Positions 1-8,238 of a stretch of 64,000 nucleotides of DNA are shown piece after piece. The notes under the pieces are model-generated. The model saw nothing but the letters and a program-made list of their open reading frames with translations, did no database searches and was not told the origin of the DNA. How positions within the stretch are numbered: the stretch's first letter is position 1; each line of letters opens with the position of its first letter. The stretch comes from Streptomyces sp. Y2F8-2 (GTDB lineage: Bacteria; Actinomycetota; Actinomycetes; Streptomycetales; Streptomycetaceae): the NCBI RefSeq assembly GCF_014905555.1, contig NZ_BNGS01000002.1:372001-436000 (forward strand), given 5' to 3'. Position numbers and translations under genes: made by a program.

Positions 1-430
1 TCTGTTCGTGGTGCGTAACGCCGGGCATGTCGTCGGCGCGGAGGCGTTGGGAAGTATCGAGTACGGCGTGAGTGTGCTGGACTGCCCGCTGGTCGTGGTG
101 CTGGGGCATGACTCGTGCGGGGCCGTCGCAGCTGCCCGGGCCGCCGCCGACGGCGGCCGAGTGCCCGCCGGCTTCGTCCGTGACGTCGTCGAGCGGGTGA
201 CCCCGAGTGTGCTGGCGGCCCGTGCGGCCGGACGCGAGCAGCCCGAGGAGATCCTGGCCGAGCACGTAAGGCTCACCGTCGATCTGCTGCTGGAACGCTC
301 CCGCGTGCTGGCCGAGCGAGTGGCCGCCGGCCGACTTGCCGTGGTGGGGCTGTCCTACCGCCTGGCCGACGGCAGTGCACAACTGGTCGCCTCCCACGGC
401 CTGAGCAGGGCTGCCGCCCCCATGCGGTGA
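1..430 (+). CDS. beta-class carbonic anhydrase, C-terminal part (5' end outside window)
   Basis: This is the C-terminal part of a zinc-dependent beta-carbonic anhydrase, which interconverts CO2 and bicarbonate in the cytoplasm. The reading frame is already open at base 2 and reads LFVVRNAGHVV, a classic internal beta-CA sequence, so the true start lies before the window and the GTG at base 8 is not the start. The GHDSCGAV segment carries the His and Cys that form the second pair of zinc ligands. The first Cys and the Asp-Arg dyad must lie upstream. The C-terminal half is helical and of normal length, and ends at TGA 428-430. It is convergent with the Sua5-type gene. Confidence 0.88.
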   Translation, partial: LFVVRNAGHVVGAEALGSIEYGVSVLDCPLVVVLGHDSCGAVAAARAAADGGRVPAGFVRDVVERVTPSVLAARAAGREQPEEILAEHVRLTVDLLLERSRVLAERVAAGRLAVVGLSYRLADGSAQLVASHGLSRAAAPMR

Positions 431-455
431 AACCCGCTGTCGGCCACCCCGGTGA

Positions 456-1454
456 TCAGTGCTGCTGGAGGCCGGGGACCGAGGAGGGCCGGGGCCCCGC
501 GGCGCGACGGAGCCGGTTGGCGATCGCCAGTCCCAGCCCTTCCTCCGCCGGCAGGGACGCGACGATGAGGTCGCACCCCTGCTGGTCGAGTTCGCGCAGG
601 AACCCGTACAGGCTGCGCGCGTAGGCGGCCATGGAAGCGGGGACCGTCACCACGGCGTGCGCCTTCACCGGGGCGTGGGTGAAGGCGAGGGGAAGAAGAA
701 CGCCCACCTGGTGCCCCTGCTCCTGGGCGAGCTCCGCTTCGGCGACGACCTTCTCGGGCTCGACGAGGACGACCCGTGCACGCGGCGCGTAGTGCGACGG
801 ATGCTGGCCCGGCACCCGGACACGGCTCGTCGAGGGGACCGCGAGCGGGTGCCCGAGCACCGCTTCGAGATCCTCGCGTGTCACTCCGCCAGGCCGAAGG
901 ATGCTCGGAATCTCGCCCGTGGCGTCGACGATGGTCGACTCGACGCCGACCTTGCAGGGGCCGCCGTCCAGCACAAAGTCGACCGCCTCGCCGAGCTCCG
1001 CACGGACGTGGTCGGCGGTGGTGGGGCTGACCTGGCCGAAGCGGTTGGCGGACGGGGCCGTGACACCGCCGCCGAAGGCCGACAGCAGCGCGAGGGCAGC
1101 AGGGTGGTCGGGCACCCGCACGGCCACCGTCTCCAAGCCACCCGTCGCTTCGAGGGGCACCCGACGACCGCGCCGCAACACCAGCGTGAGCGGCCCCGGC
1201 CAGAAGCGTTCGGCCAGCAGCCGCGCCGCCGAGGGCACGCCCTGGACCCAGTCGTCCAGCTGCTCCGCGCCGCCGATGTGGACGATCAGCGGGTGGGAGG
1301 GCGGACGCCCTTTGACCTGGAAGATGCGCGCAACAGCGGAGGGGTCCTCGGCGTTGGCCCCCAGACCGTAGACGGTCTCGGTCGGGAGGGCTACCAGGCC
1401 GCCGGCGCGAAGCACCTCAGCCGCCTTCTCGATGTCACTGGTACTTGCCGTCAC
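456..1454 (-). CDS. L-threonylcarbamoyladenylate synthase, long Sua5 form
   Basis: The enzyme makes threonylcarbamoyl-AMP from Thr, bicarbonate and ATP, the first step of t6A modification at position 37 of ANN-decoding tRNAs. An N-terminal YrdC domain is clear (ALPTETVYGLGANA, KGRPPSHPLIVHI, FWPGPLTLVL, TAPSANRFGQVSPTTA). It is followed by the Sua5 C-terminal domain (RVPGQHPSHYAPRARVVLVEP), so this is the long form, about 332 aa. I start it at GTG 1454-1452, which has GGGAG about ten bases upstream. The open frame runs on to an ATG at 1529, but that extension is unlike the family and overlaps a relic. Bicarbonate is a substrate, so the neighbouring carbonic anhydrase may be a meaningful partner, though this could be chance. 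Confidence 0.9.
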   Translation of the reverse strand: MTASTSDIEKAAEVLRAGGLVALPTETVYGLGANAEDPSAVARIFQVKGRPPSHPLIVHIGGAEQLDDWVQGVPSAARLLAERFWPGPLTLVLRRGRRVPLEATGGLETVAVRVPDHPAALALLSAFGGGVTAPSANRFGQVSPTTADHVRAELGEAVDFVLDGGPCKVGVESTIVDATGEIPSILRPGGVTREDLEAVLGHPLAVPSTSRVRVPGQHPSHYAPRARVVLVEPEKVVAEAELAQEQGHQVGVLLPLAFTHAPVKAHAVVTVPASMAAYARSLYGFLRELDQQGCDLIVASLPAEEGLGLAIANRLRRAAGPRPSSVPGLQQH

Positions 1455-1510
1455 GCCGGCAATACTCCCACTGTTCCGCTCCCCCCATTTCCGTGGAGGC
1501 CACTCCACGC

Positions 1511-1768
1511 TCATGGAGCGACGCCCCATCGGGCGGCATCACGGGCAACGCGATCGGCGGCGTACTCCGTTCCGGCGACGAAGCACATCATGGGGCCGAA
1601 CATCGGGGCGGCCAGCGCACCAGCGACGTACAGACCAGGCACGGATGTTTCGAACGTCCTGGTCAGCTGAGGGGCCTTGGAGCCGGGCACACAGACGACG
1701 CGCCGCCGTAGCGTGAGGGCGAGAAACGCAAGCGCGCCGATGTCGAGGCGGTGGGCATTCCGTAGGAC
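1511..1768 (-). pseudogene. relic: C-terminal fragment of a flavin-dependent NAD(P) oxidoreductase
   Basis: Read on the minus strand, one frame gives about 85 residues ending at TGA 1513-1511. It contains RTFETSVPGLYVAGALAAP and a downstream FVAGTEYAADRVAR stretch. This resembles the C-terminal FAD-closing segment of actinobacterial NAD(P)/FAD-dependent oxidoreductases, where the second glycine-rich region reports arrival at the flavin. There is no start codon, no FAD-binding N-terminus, and the frame stops resembling the family before about 1768. The coding remnant is therefore a 3' fragment of a deleted gene. The family assignment is from memory of the pattern and was not searched. Confidence 0.5.
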
Positions 1769-1802
1769 AGCGCCACGCTCGCCTGCGAAAATTCCTCCAG
1801 GT

Positions 1803-1877
1803 CAGCCCGCTCACCCGGTCGAAGAGCGAACGGTGACGTGGCGCAATGAAGTCGACGTACTCCTGCACAGAGTCCAT
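1803..1877 (-). pseudogene. relic: N-terminus of a DUF1801/YdhG-like protein
   Basis: The minus-strand frame starting at ATG 1877 reads MDSVQEYVDFIAPRHRSLF followed by DRVSGL. This resembles the first 25 residues of DUF1801 (YdhG-like, iron-chaperone-fold) proteins, which begin with a VxEYLxxxxPExRxxLxRV pattern. The resemblance ends abruptly near 1803, and the next fragment downstream on the same strand, in a different frame, is the oxidoreductase relic. The join looks like a deletion that fused two genes. The match is short, so confidence is low. Confidence 0.33.
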
Positions 1878-2051
1878 GCGACCCAAGTGGTCCTCCCGCG
1901 AACACCGCTGCTGCGGGCTCGGCCCCTCGAGCCCGACCGTCGCGGCTTCATGGCAGGGCAGGGCCGTGCGGCACCAGCGGCCTGCTCCCGACCGTCAGGC
2001 GGCTGACCAAGGCAGATGGAGAACGGGGACGGGAGTATCTAGGGTCGGCAC

Positions 2052-2705
2052 GTGGCTTTCATCATGGTGTGCGAAGACGACGCGGCGGTCCGCGGCGTCC
2101 TCAAGCGCGCCCTGGAGCACGACGGCCACACCGTCTCCGTCGCCGCCACGGCCGACAGTCTGCTGCGGCAGCTCGCACCGGCGCCCCATCTGGTCGTCCT
2201 GGATCTCGGGCTCCCGGACGCCGACGGCCGCGACGTCTGCCTGGCCCTGCGGGCTCGCGGCGTCGACGCGCCGGTGTTGATGCTCACCGCCTTGGACGGC
2301 CTGCACCACAAGGTGGGCGGTTTCGAGGCCGGCGCCGACGACTACATGACCAAACCCTTCGACGTCCCGGAACTGCTGGTCCGCGTCCGGGCGCTGCTGC
2401 GCCGGGCCACCGTGGCGCCCGCACCGCGCGAGGTCGTCCTCGATCCGGCGAAGCACGTGGTGACCTACGATTCGGTGAGCATGAGCCTGACCCCGACCGA
2501 GTTCCGGCTGCTGGGCCGCCTGATCGCCTCGCAGGGCGACGCGGTACGCCGCCACGCCCTCATCGCTGCCGGCTGGCCGCACGGAGCGCAGGTCAGCGAC
2601 AACACCCTCGACTCCTTCGTGCGCCGGCTGCGGACCAAGCTCGGTCCGCTGGGTGTGGCCGATCGTCTGGCGACTGTCCGCGGCGTGGGCTACCGATGGC
2701 AGTGA
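2052..2705 (+). CDS. OmpR/PhoB-family response regulator
   Basis: This is the output half of a two-component system. Residues 1-115 form a receiver domain: acidic pocket EDD (8-10), phospho-acceptor Asp51 in LVVLDLGLPD, the TALDG switch threonine, and the conserved Lys in YMTKPFD. Residues 125-217 form a winged-helix DNA-binding domain (LTPTEFRLLGRLIA, and VRRLRTKLGPLGVADRLATV ahead of the GVGYRW end). The length of 217 aa is typical. The start is GTG 2052. The stop overlaps the kinase start by ten bases, so the two are translationally coupled. The target is unknown, but the linked DUF347 membrane gene is the obvious candidate. Confidence 0.92.
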   Translation: MAFIMVCEDDAAVRGVLKRALEHDGHTVSVAATADSLLRQLAPAPHLVVLDLGLPDADGRDVCLALRARGVDAPVLMLTALDGLHHKVGGFEAGADDYMTKPFDVPELLVRVRALLRRATVAPAPREVVLDPAKHVVTYDSVSMSLTPTEFRLLGRLIASQGDAVRRHALIAAGWPHGAQVSDNTLDSFVRRLRTKLGPLGVADRLATVRGVGYRWQ

Positions 2706-3964
2706 CGGGGTTCCGCAAGCGGGTCGTCGCGCTTACTGTGCTGATCGCCACCGCCGTGGTCGCGATACTGGTCGTGGTCTCGCACGTGCTGCTGAGCCGG
2801 GTGACGGACGCCGACGCGCACGATCTGGCGCGTACCCGCGCCGAGGCGGTCACGGCGAACGTCACCGCCGTGGGCGGCCGTGTCGTGCTGACGGAGAACA
2901 GCAGCGAGGCGCTGGACGAGGTCGCCTGGGTGTACGCCGACGGCCGCCTGATCGATGGGAACGTGCCGGCAAACATGGTCGAGCGCGTCGAGGCGCTGGC
3001 AGGCTCACGGCGATCGCAGACCGTCGCCGTCGGCCACTACCTCCTGTACGCGCGGAAGGTCCCGCTCGACGGCCACCACGTCATGGTGATCGTCCGGGTG
3101 GACCTCACGCCGTATGAGACATCCGAGCAGCACAGCCTGACCTTGTCGCTGATACTGGGCGGCCTCACGATCCTCCTCGCCGGCGGTGTCGCGCACCTCG
3201 TGGTGCGCCGCGCGCTGCGGGTCGTGCACGAGATGGCCGCCCTCGCCGACGACTGGGGCCATCACGAACCCGGACGCCGCTTCGACCTCGGAGTCCCCCG
3301 CGACGAGTTCGGGGAACTGGGGCGGACCCTGGACCACCTCCTGGAGCGCGTCGACAACGCGCTGGCGGACGAGCGTCGGCTCACCGATGAGATCGCCCAC
3401 GAGCTGCGGACACCGCTCACGGTCCTGCAAGGCGAGGCACAGCTGGCACAGCTGTCCGGCGAGCCGGTGGCGCCGGAGGCGGTGCTGAGCGAGGTCGAAC
3501 GGCTCAACGCGGCGATCACGACGATTCTGCGCGCCGCGCGCGCACGGACAGACGCCGGGACCCGGTGCGATCTGCGCTCCGCCGCGCGGCAGGCGATCGC
3601 CGGCCGCGCGGTCGAGGTCGCCTTTCCCGCGAAGGTCGAGGTCGCCGTGGCGGCCGATGTCGCCGTGTCGCTGCTGTCGCCCCTACTGGAGAACGGGCTG
3701 CGGCATGCGCGGTCGCGTGTGTGGATCACCGCGCGCAACCAGGGCGAGGCCATCGTGGTCGATGTCCTGGACGACGGCCCCGGGTTCGATCCCGCGGAGG
3801 TCGACCGGGTCTTCGAAGCGGGTGTGACCGGCGGCGGCGGGTACGGACTGGGGCTGCCGGTGGTCCGGCGCATCGCCACCTCGGCCGGTGTGGAGGTCCG
3901 CGCGATCGCGGACGGCCGCGGTCACGTCGAGGTGACGCTCCCGGGCGCGCGTGCGGCCACGTAG
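2696..3964 (+). CDS. membrane sensor histidine kinase
   Basis: This is the sensor partner of the preceding regulator, about 422 aa. Transmembrane helices lie at about residues 10-33 and 147-170 and enclose an extracytoplasmic domain of roughly 110 residues. A HAMP-like linker follows, then the dimerisation H-box DEIAHELRTPLTVLQGEAQL with His235. The ATPase domain shows the N-box (LLENGLRHARSR), the G1 box (DVLDDGPGFD) and the G2 box (GGYGLGLPVVRRIA). The ATG at 2696 lies inside the last codons of the regulator, and a GTG at 2702 is an alternative start. The signal sensed cannot be read from the sequence. Confidence 0.92.
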   Translation: MAVTGFRKRVVALTVLIATAVVAILVVVSHVLLSRVTDADAHDLARTRAEAVTANVTAVGGRVVLTENSSEALDEVAWVYADGRLIDGNVPANMVERVEALAGSRRSQTVAVGHYLLYARKVPLDGHHVMVIVRVDLTPYETSEQHSLTLSLILGGLTILLAGGVAHLVVRRALRVVHEMAALADDWGHHEPGRRFDLGVPRDEFGELGRTLDHLLERVDNALADERRLTDEIAHELRTPLTVLQGEAQLAQLSGEPVAPEAVLSEVERLNAAITTILRAARARTDAGTRCDLRSAARQAIAGRAVEVAFPAKVEVAVAADVAVSLLSPLLENGLRHARSRVWITARNQGEAIVVDVLDDGPGFDPAEVDRVFEAGVTGGGGYGLGLPVVRRIATSAGVEVRAIADGRGHVEVTLPGARAAT

Positions 3965-4002
3965 TCAGGTTGTGTGCAGGTTCCCCGCGCAAACCTCCCC
4001 GC

Positions 4003-5277
4003 ATGACAACGACAACCGAAACACGCACGCGCAACGGGCGGCTCCTGCTCAACAAGGTCCCCGAGGTCACCATCTGGTTCTGGGTGATCAAAGTCCTGTG
4101 CACGACGGTCGGTGAGAGCTTCGCCGACTGGATCAACATGAAGCTTGGCGTCGGCCTGGTGAACACTGCCTGGATCTTCACCGCGGTGTTCGTGGTGGTC
4201 CTGGCCGTCCAGCTGCGGCTGAAGCGGTACGTCCCCTTCCCCTACTGGCTGACCGTGGTCGTTGTCAGCGTCACGGGCACCTTGTACACCGACATCCTGA
4301 CCGACCAGCTGAACGTGCCGCTGTGGATCAGTTCCGCGGTCTTCTCGGTGCTGCTCGCAGTGGTCTTCGGCGTGTGGTGGGCGCGTGAGCGCACGCTGTC
4401 GATCCACTCGGTCACGACGCTGCCGCGTGAGTCGTTCTACTGGCTCGCCGTTCTCGTCACCTTCGCGCTCGGCACCGCGACCGGCGACTGGACTCTGGAG
4501 CTGACCGGCTGGAGCCCGGGCATCTCCGTGTTGCTGCCGCTCGGCCTCATCGCGGCGATCACGGCGCTGTGGAGGTTCGGCGCGAACCCGGTGCTGTCCT
4601 TCTGGCTCGCCTACATCCTGACCCGCCCGCTGGGCGCGAACATCGGCGACTGGCTCGCCTCCCCCAAGGTCGCCCAGAACCCGGGCGACCCGACCGGTCT
4701 CGCGCTGGGCACGTTCACCACCAGCCTGATCTTCCTCGGCCTGATCCTGGCGACGGTGGTCTACCTGACGGTGACGCGCTCGGACGTGACCGAGACCCAC
4801 GAGGCGACCCACGCCGCACCGGCCACCAGCAACCCGCGCAGGGAGCGCACCGCGCTGGCCGGCTTCGGACTGCTGGCCGTCGCCACCGCGGGCCTGCTGG
4901 TCTGGGCCCACGGCCAGCCCCACGTCGGCCCGGCGCCGGAGGAGGACAACACCTCCGCCGTCCGGATGGCTCCCGGCCAGGCGGTGAAGAAGTTCCCGCC
5001 CGCCAAGGTCGCCGCACTGAAGACCCTCGCCTCCACCTCGCTCAAGGACGCACGCTCGGGGAACGAGACCGGGGCACACGCGGCCGCCCAGTCGCTGCGT
5101 GACCTGTGGGACGCCGACCAGGCGTCGTTGCAGCCGCTGGACCAGACCGGCTGGACCTCCATCGACGCCCAGATGGACAAGGTGCTCAAGACGTTCGGCA
5201 TCGATCACTCGAACCCGCCGATGTCTCCTGCGCAGCAGGAGAAGGAACTGAACGCCCTCCTGACGGACATGGGCTGA
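4003..5277 (+). CDS. DUF347/COG4705-family multi-pass membrane protein with a soluble C-terminal tail
   Basis: The protein has about 424 aa. Residues 1-260 contain eight or more hydrophobic helices in tandem repeats, each with an internal D/N-G-D or LxxxxG pattern: TTVGESFADWI, TLYTDILTDQL, LGTATGDWTLE, and RPLGANIGDWLASP. That is the signature of the DUF347 repeat (COG4705 membrane-anchored proteins). A ninth helix at about 286-304 leads into a polar tail of about 110 residues (rich in Ala, Lys and Asp, no domain recognised), probably outside the membrane. It starts at ATG 4003, 38 bases after the sensor kinase stop, so it is likely transcribed with or controlled by that system. Its substrate is not known to me. 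Confidence 0.78.
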   Translation: MTTTTETRTRNGRLLLNKVPEVTIWFWVIKVLCTTVGESFADWINMKLGVGLVNTAWIFTAVFVVVLAVQLRLKRYVPFPYWLTVVVVSVTGTLYTDILTDQLNVPLWISSAVFSVLLAVVFGVWWARERTLSIHSVTTLPRESFYWLAVLVTFALGTATGDWTLELTGWSPGISVLLPLGLIAAITALWRFGANPVLSFWLAYILTRPLGANIGDWLASPKVAQNPGDPTGLALGTFTTSLIFLGLILATVVYLTVTRSDVTETHEATHAAPATSNPRRERTALAGFGLLAVATAGLLVWAHGQPHVGPAPEEDNTSAVRMAPGQAVKKFPPAKVAALKTLASTSLKDARSGNETGAHAAAQSLRDLWDADQASLQPLDQTGWTSIDAQMDKVLKTFGIDHSNPPMSPAQQEKELNALLTDMG

Positions 5278-5704
5278 CAGACCGCACAGCGCCCGGCCGG
5301 CCCACCCGGCCGACGGGCTCAGTGTGCCGAGGCGGCGCGGAGAACCGCGCTTCCTCGGCACACGCCGGCGATCCACGGACACCGCAATGCGGCCGGGGCC
5401 GCCTGCGACAGCCCGGGCATGTCCGCAGACTCCCGTGGGGCGGTCGCTGACCGGATGGCGTCGGCCGAATGAGTGCAGACCCTACTGCGGGCACGGGCGC
5501 GGGCCGGTCAACTCCTCGTCCCGGCCCCATCGCTCCGACCGGCCTCGGCAGGCCCAACGGCACTGGCGCCTTCTGACGGCGGCGCCCTTTGACCGACAGG
5601 GGCTGGGCCCGCGTCGCACTACTGCGGCGCGCCCAGCCCTTGTCTCGTCTCAGTCCCCCAGCCGATCGAAAACGACACGTTCCATGCCGTGCCCGGCCGA
5701 CCGG
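5278..5704. other. intergenic stretch with no gene recognised
   Basis: Both strands were read. The open frames here have no family resemblance and are interrupted by a strong inverted repeat at 5600-5639. The stretch lies between the DUF347 gene and a transposase relic, and probably contains decayed mobile-element sequence. Confidence 0.55.
5600..5639 (+). terminator. candidate intrinsic terminator or IS-derived hairpin
   Basis: Arms GGGCTGGGC (5600-5608) and GCCCAGCCC (5631-5639) pair perfectly and enclose a 22-nt loop that can itself pair partly (CCGC with GCGG). The sequence TTGTCT follows. It lies about 320 bases beyond the DUF347 stop and next to a transposase relic, so it may end the upstream operon or be the terminal repeat of a lost element. 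Confidence 0.45.
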
Positions 5705-5959
5705 CCGGATGCGCAACATGCTCAGCACACTGGCGTCGATCCCGGTGTCCGTCGGCTCCGCCCCGATGGCGTACTTCCAGTCGATCGCCTGCGTCGGCAT
5801 CCCCGCGGCCTGCCAGTCGGTCCGCTCCTCGGCGAAATGCAGAAGAAGCGTGGCCTTGGCCAGCGCACCGTCCGTGAAGATTAGCGCGAGCATTCCCTCT
5901 CGTACGTTGCGATTCAGTCGAATGACAAATCGCCGTCCACGCTCCACGGCCGACATCAC
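5705..5959 (-). pseudogene. relic: N-terminal fragment of an IS1182-like (DUF772) transposase
   Basis: The minus-strand frame from 5959 reads ALAKATLLLHFAEERTDWQA, then AIDWKYAIGAEPTDTGIDAS and VLSMLR. This matches the conserved N-terminal block of IS1182-type DDE transposases (LQFAENLSDRQAADAVRxRIDWKYxLGLELxDPGFDxSVLSEFR). Sequence before and after does not continue the family, and no catalytic DDE region or terminal repeats are present. The copy is therefore a dead fragment of about 85 codons. It marks this intergenic region as a former insertion site. Confidence 0.68.
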
Positions 5960-6076
5960 CTAGAAATCCGGCCGGGTCGGGCTCCGTGGTTCCGCTTCCG
6001 CGATCGAGTAGCTCGGCGCGGGCGAGTCGGCGCGCTGCCGGCAGGCTGGGCGCACCGTGTTCGCTAGCGTCGACCC

Positions 6077-7063
6077 ATGTTGCATACGAGATTCACCGAA
6101 ATGTTCGGTATCACCTACCCGGTGATGGTGGCCCCGATGGCACTGCACAGCGGCGGAACACTCGCCGCCGCTGTCTCTGCGGCCGGCGGGCTCGGCTCCT
6201 TCGGGGGTACACATCCCTGGAAAGGGCCGGACTGGATCCATGCGGAAATCGCAACCATCCGCGCTACGACCCACCTCCCTTTCGGAGTCGGCTTCATCAC
6301 GCCGTTCCTCCCCTTCACCGAACCGCATTTCGAGGCCGCTCTGGAAGAGCGACCAGAGGTCATCGCGCTGTCGTTCGCGGACCCGCAGCCGTGGCTTGCT
6401 CGTGCCAAGGCCGTTGGAGCGCGGGTGATGTGCCAAGTACAGAACTACGATGACGCGCAGGCGGCCGTCGCCGCCGGTGCCGATGTCCTCGTGGCGCAGG
6501 GTACGGAGGCCGGTGGCCATACCGGGAGGATGGGCCTTCTGCCGTTCCTGGCCGGGATCGTGAGGCGTTACCCCGATGTTCCGGTGCTGGCCGCAGGAGG
6601 AATTGGCGATGGCCGAACACTGGCGGCCGTCCTCACCGCCGGGGCGGACGGCGCGTGGCTGGGCACGGCGTTTCTCGCCACGCCCGAAGCGATCGAGGTA
6701 CACGATGCCCACAAGCGCCTGATCGTGGAGAGTGACGGCAGTGACACCGTATGGACACGGACCTACGACATCGTGTCGGGGCTGCCGTGGCCGGAGACCA
6801 TCGGTGAACGAGTTCGCCGCAATCGGTTCACCGATGAATGGTCAGAGCGCGAGGCGGCTCTGCGGGACCGCAAGGAGGAATTCGCGCCTCCCAAGAATGT
6901 CAGTCCCGTGGAGGGCCCGCCCAACCCTGACACGAGCGCGATTCTCTATGGCCAGTCGGCGATCTTCGTCAATGCCGTCCGTCCCGCCGCAGAAGTGCTC
7001 CGGACGATCGGTGACGAGGCCGAGGCGATCCTGGCCTCACGGCCTCGATCTCTGCTGAGCTGA
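6077..7063 (+). CDS. nitronate monooxygenase (2-nitropropane dioxygenase family)
   Basis: This is an FMN-dependent TIM-barrel enzyme that oxidises alkyl nitronates to carbonyl compounds and nitrite. Evidence is the N-terminal TYPVMVAPMA, the glycine-rich AAGGLGSFGG, the GAEAGGH-type motif GTEAGGHTG with the catalytic-base His, the phosphate-binding VLAAGGIGDGRTLAAVLTAG, and GADGAWLGTAFLATPEA. The length of 328 aa is normal for the family. ATG 6077 fits the family N-terminus (MLHTRFTEMFGITYPV). It is a single transcription unit bounded by the transposase relic and the TetR gene. Such enzymes are thought to detoxify propionate 3-nitronate, but substrate specificity cannot be read here. Confidence 0.86.
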   Translation: MLHTRFTEMFGITYPVMVAPMALHSGGTLAAAVSAAGGLGSFGGTHPWKGPDWIHAEIATIRATTHLPFGVGFITPFLPFTEPHFEAALEERPEVIALSFADPQPWLARAKAVGARVMCQVQNYDDAQAAVAAGADVLVAQGTEAGGHTGRMGLLPFLAGIVRRYPDVPVLAAGGIGDGRTLAAVLTAGADGAWLGTAFLATPEAIEVHDAHKRLIVESDGSDTVWTRTYDIVSGLPWPETIGERVRRNRFTDEWSEREAALRDRKEEFAPPKNVSPVEGPPNPDTSAILYGQSAIFVNAVRPAAEVLRTIGDEAEAILASRPRSLLS

Positions 7064-7185
7064 CGAGCAACCCCGCTCGTGCTGGGACGCCGAAGCTCGA
7101 GGGCCCGTTCGTGAACGCCTGAGTCACCGTCGACAGGAAGGCGGTTCCGGATGGTCGCTGGGAGCTGCTGACGCCGGCTGCTCTG

Positions 7186-7803
7186 TCATTCTCGTGATGT
7201 TTCCGAGGCGTGCTCGGTGATGGCCTCGAAGAGGAGGAGGCCCTGATCCACCAGTTCCTCCCTGGAGATGCCCAGCTCTCCGTTGAACCAGCTCAGCAGC
7301 ATCTCGCTGACGGCCCCCACGACGGCCACGGACAGGGTGGCGGGGTCCATCCGAGGATCGTGAAGCCCTTCCCTCAAGAGGGAGTCCACGAGGCCGCTCA
7401 TGCGCTGCAGGCCCAGACGCCGTTCGTGTGCTGTGAGAGGACCGGCTCCCAGGGATTCCGTGAGTTTGACGCGCCCTTTTCTCGGTTCTTCCACAGAGAG
7501 CGCGACGATGGCGTCGATCACGTTTCGAGCCCGGTCGCGCAGCGGCTGGTCTGTGGCGATCACGCCGGCGCACCGGGTGATCTGCTCCTCGTAGATGTCC
7601 CTCATGAGCGCCGCCATGAGATCGTCGAGGGATGTGAAGCTCTCCGCGAAGTACCTGTCCTTCAGTCCGGCGTGGCGGAGTACCGCACGGATGGAGGTGT
7701 GGGCATATCCGCGGCTGGAGAAGAGTTCCAGACCGCTTTCCATGAGGCGCCGACGGCGGAGCGAAGCGCGCTCTTCCGCCGTGACTCCGCCATATGTCCT
7801 CAC
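7186..7803 (-). CDS. TetR/AcrR-family transcriptional repressor
   Basis: Residues 10-60 form the TetR helix-turn-helix (RRRRLMESGLELFSSRGYAH, followed by TSIRAVLRHAGLKDRYFAESFTS). The remaining 140 residues form an all-alpha ligand domain without close resemblance to a named subgroup. I choose GTG 7803-7801 because AAGGAGG lies nine bases upstream of it. The in-frame ATG at 7848 lacks a Shine-Dalgarno site. The product is 205 aa. The gene is divergent from the aldehyde dehydrogenase/GMC oxidoreductase pair, and a perfect 9-bp inverted repeat at 7968-7997 lies between them, so it probably represses that pair and itself. BetI is a comparable TetR regulator of an ALDH/GMC pair. Confidence 0.88.
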   Translation of the reverse strand: MRTYGGVTAEERASLRRRRLMESGLELFSSRGYAHTSIRAVLRHAGLKDRYFAESFTSLDDLMAALMRDIYEEQITRCAGVIATDQPLRDRARNVIDAIVALSVEEPRKGRVKLTESLGAGPLTAHERRLGLQRMSGLVDSLLREGLHDPRMDPATLSVAVVGAVSEMLLSWFNGELGISREELVDQGLLLFEAITEHASETSRE

Positions 7804-8238
7804 GATGTGCCACCTCCTTGAGGCGTACTGCTCATGGTGCGATGTCATGCACCGGGGGCCGGCCTGCCGCCACTATGCTCAGGGGCCTCCTGTGAGGTCT
7901 TGAGCCGGCTGCCTGACTTCCCCCATAGGCCGACGGCCATGTCTATGGCCATTTCGCCAATATTTTTCCCATCTGGTGACAGATTACCCCAGATGGGTGT
8001 AACGTCGAATTTATTCAGTTGTGAATCATGAAAGCGCTCCCCAAGGCCGGCACCAGGCGCAAGGGGCGTCGCAGACGTGGCCCACCCGCCGATTCGACGC
8101 GCCGGGCCACCGCGCAGGAAAACCATGACCGTCAGCGGCCTGCGTACCGCGCTGAGCACCCTCGTGCCCGCTGGTCATCCACCTGTCGAACACCACGGAG
8201 TGTCGTGGTCCCATGGCATGCCGTGGGGAGAGTTCACC
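7804..8238. other. TetR / aldehyde dehydrogenase divergent intergenic region
   Basis: This 435-base stretch carries the control region of both flanking transcription units. It has an unusually AT-rich segment (7950-8030) around the inverted repeat at 7968-7997, which is likely where the promoters lie. The aldehyde dehydrogenase frame is open upstream to 8077, but that part does not resemble the enzyme. No separate gene was recognised. Confidence 0.6.
7968..7997. promoter_or_regulatory. putative TetR operator
   Basis: Arms CCCATCTGG (7968-7976) and CCAGATGGG (7989-7997) are perfect inverted copies with a 12-bp spacer. A second, shorter palindrome, ATCTG-n4-CAGAT, is nested at 7971-7984. The site sits in the AT-rich part of the divergent region between the TetR gene and the dehydrogenase operon, the usual place for a TetR operator. 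Confidence 0.55.

Noticed and set aside
3922..5382. Long minus-strand open frame opposite the DUF347 gene
   Set aside because: High GC at third positions creates long antisense frames in this genome. The plus-strand protein has clear family repeats and membrane helices, and the antisense one has none.
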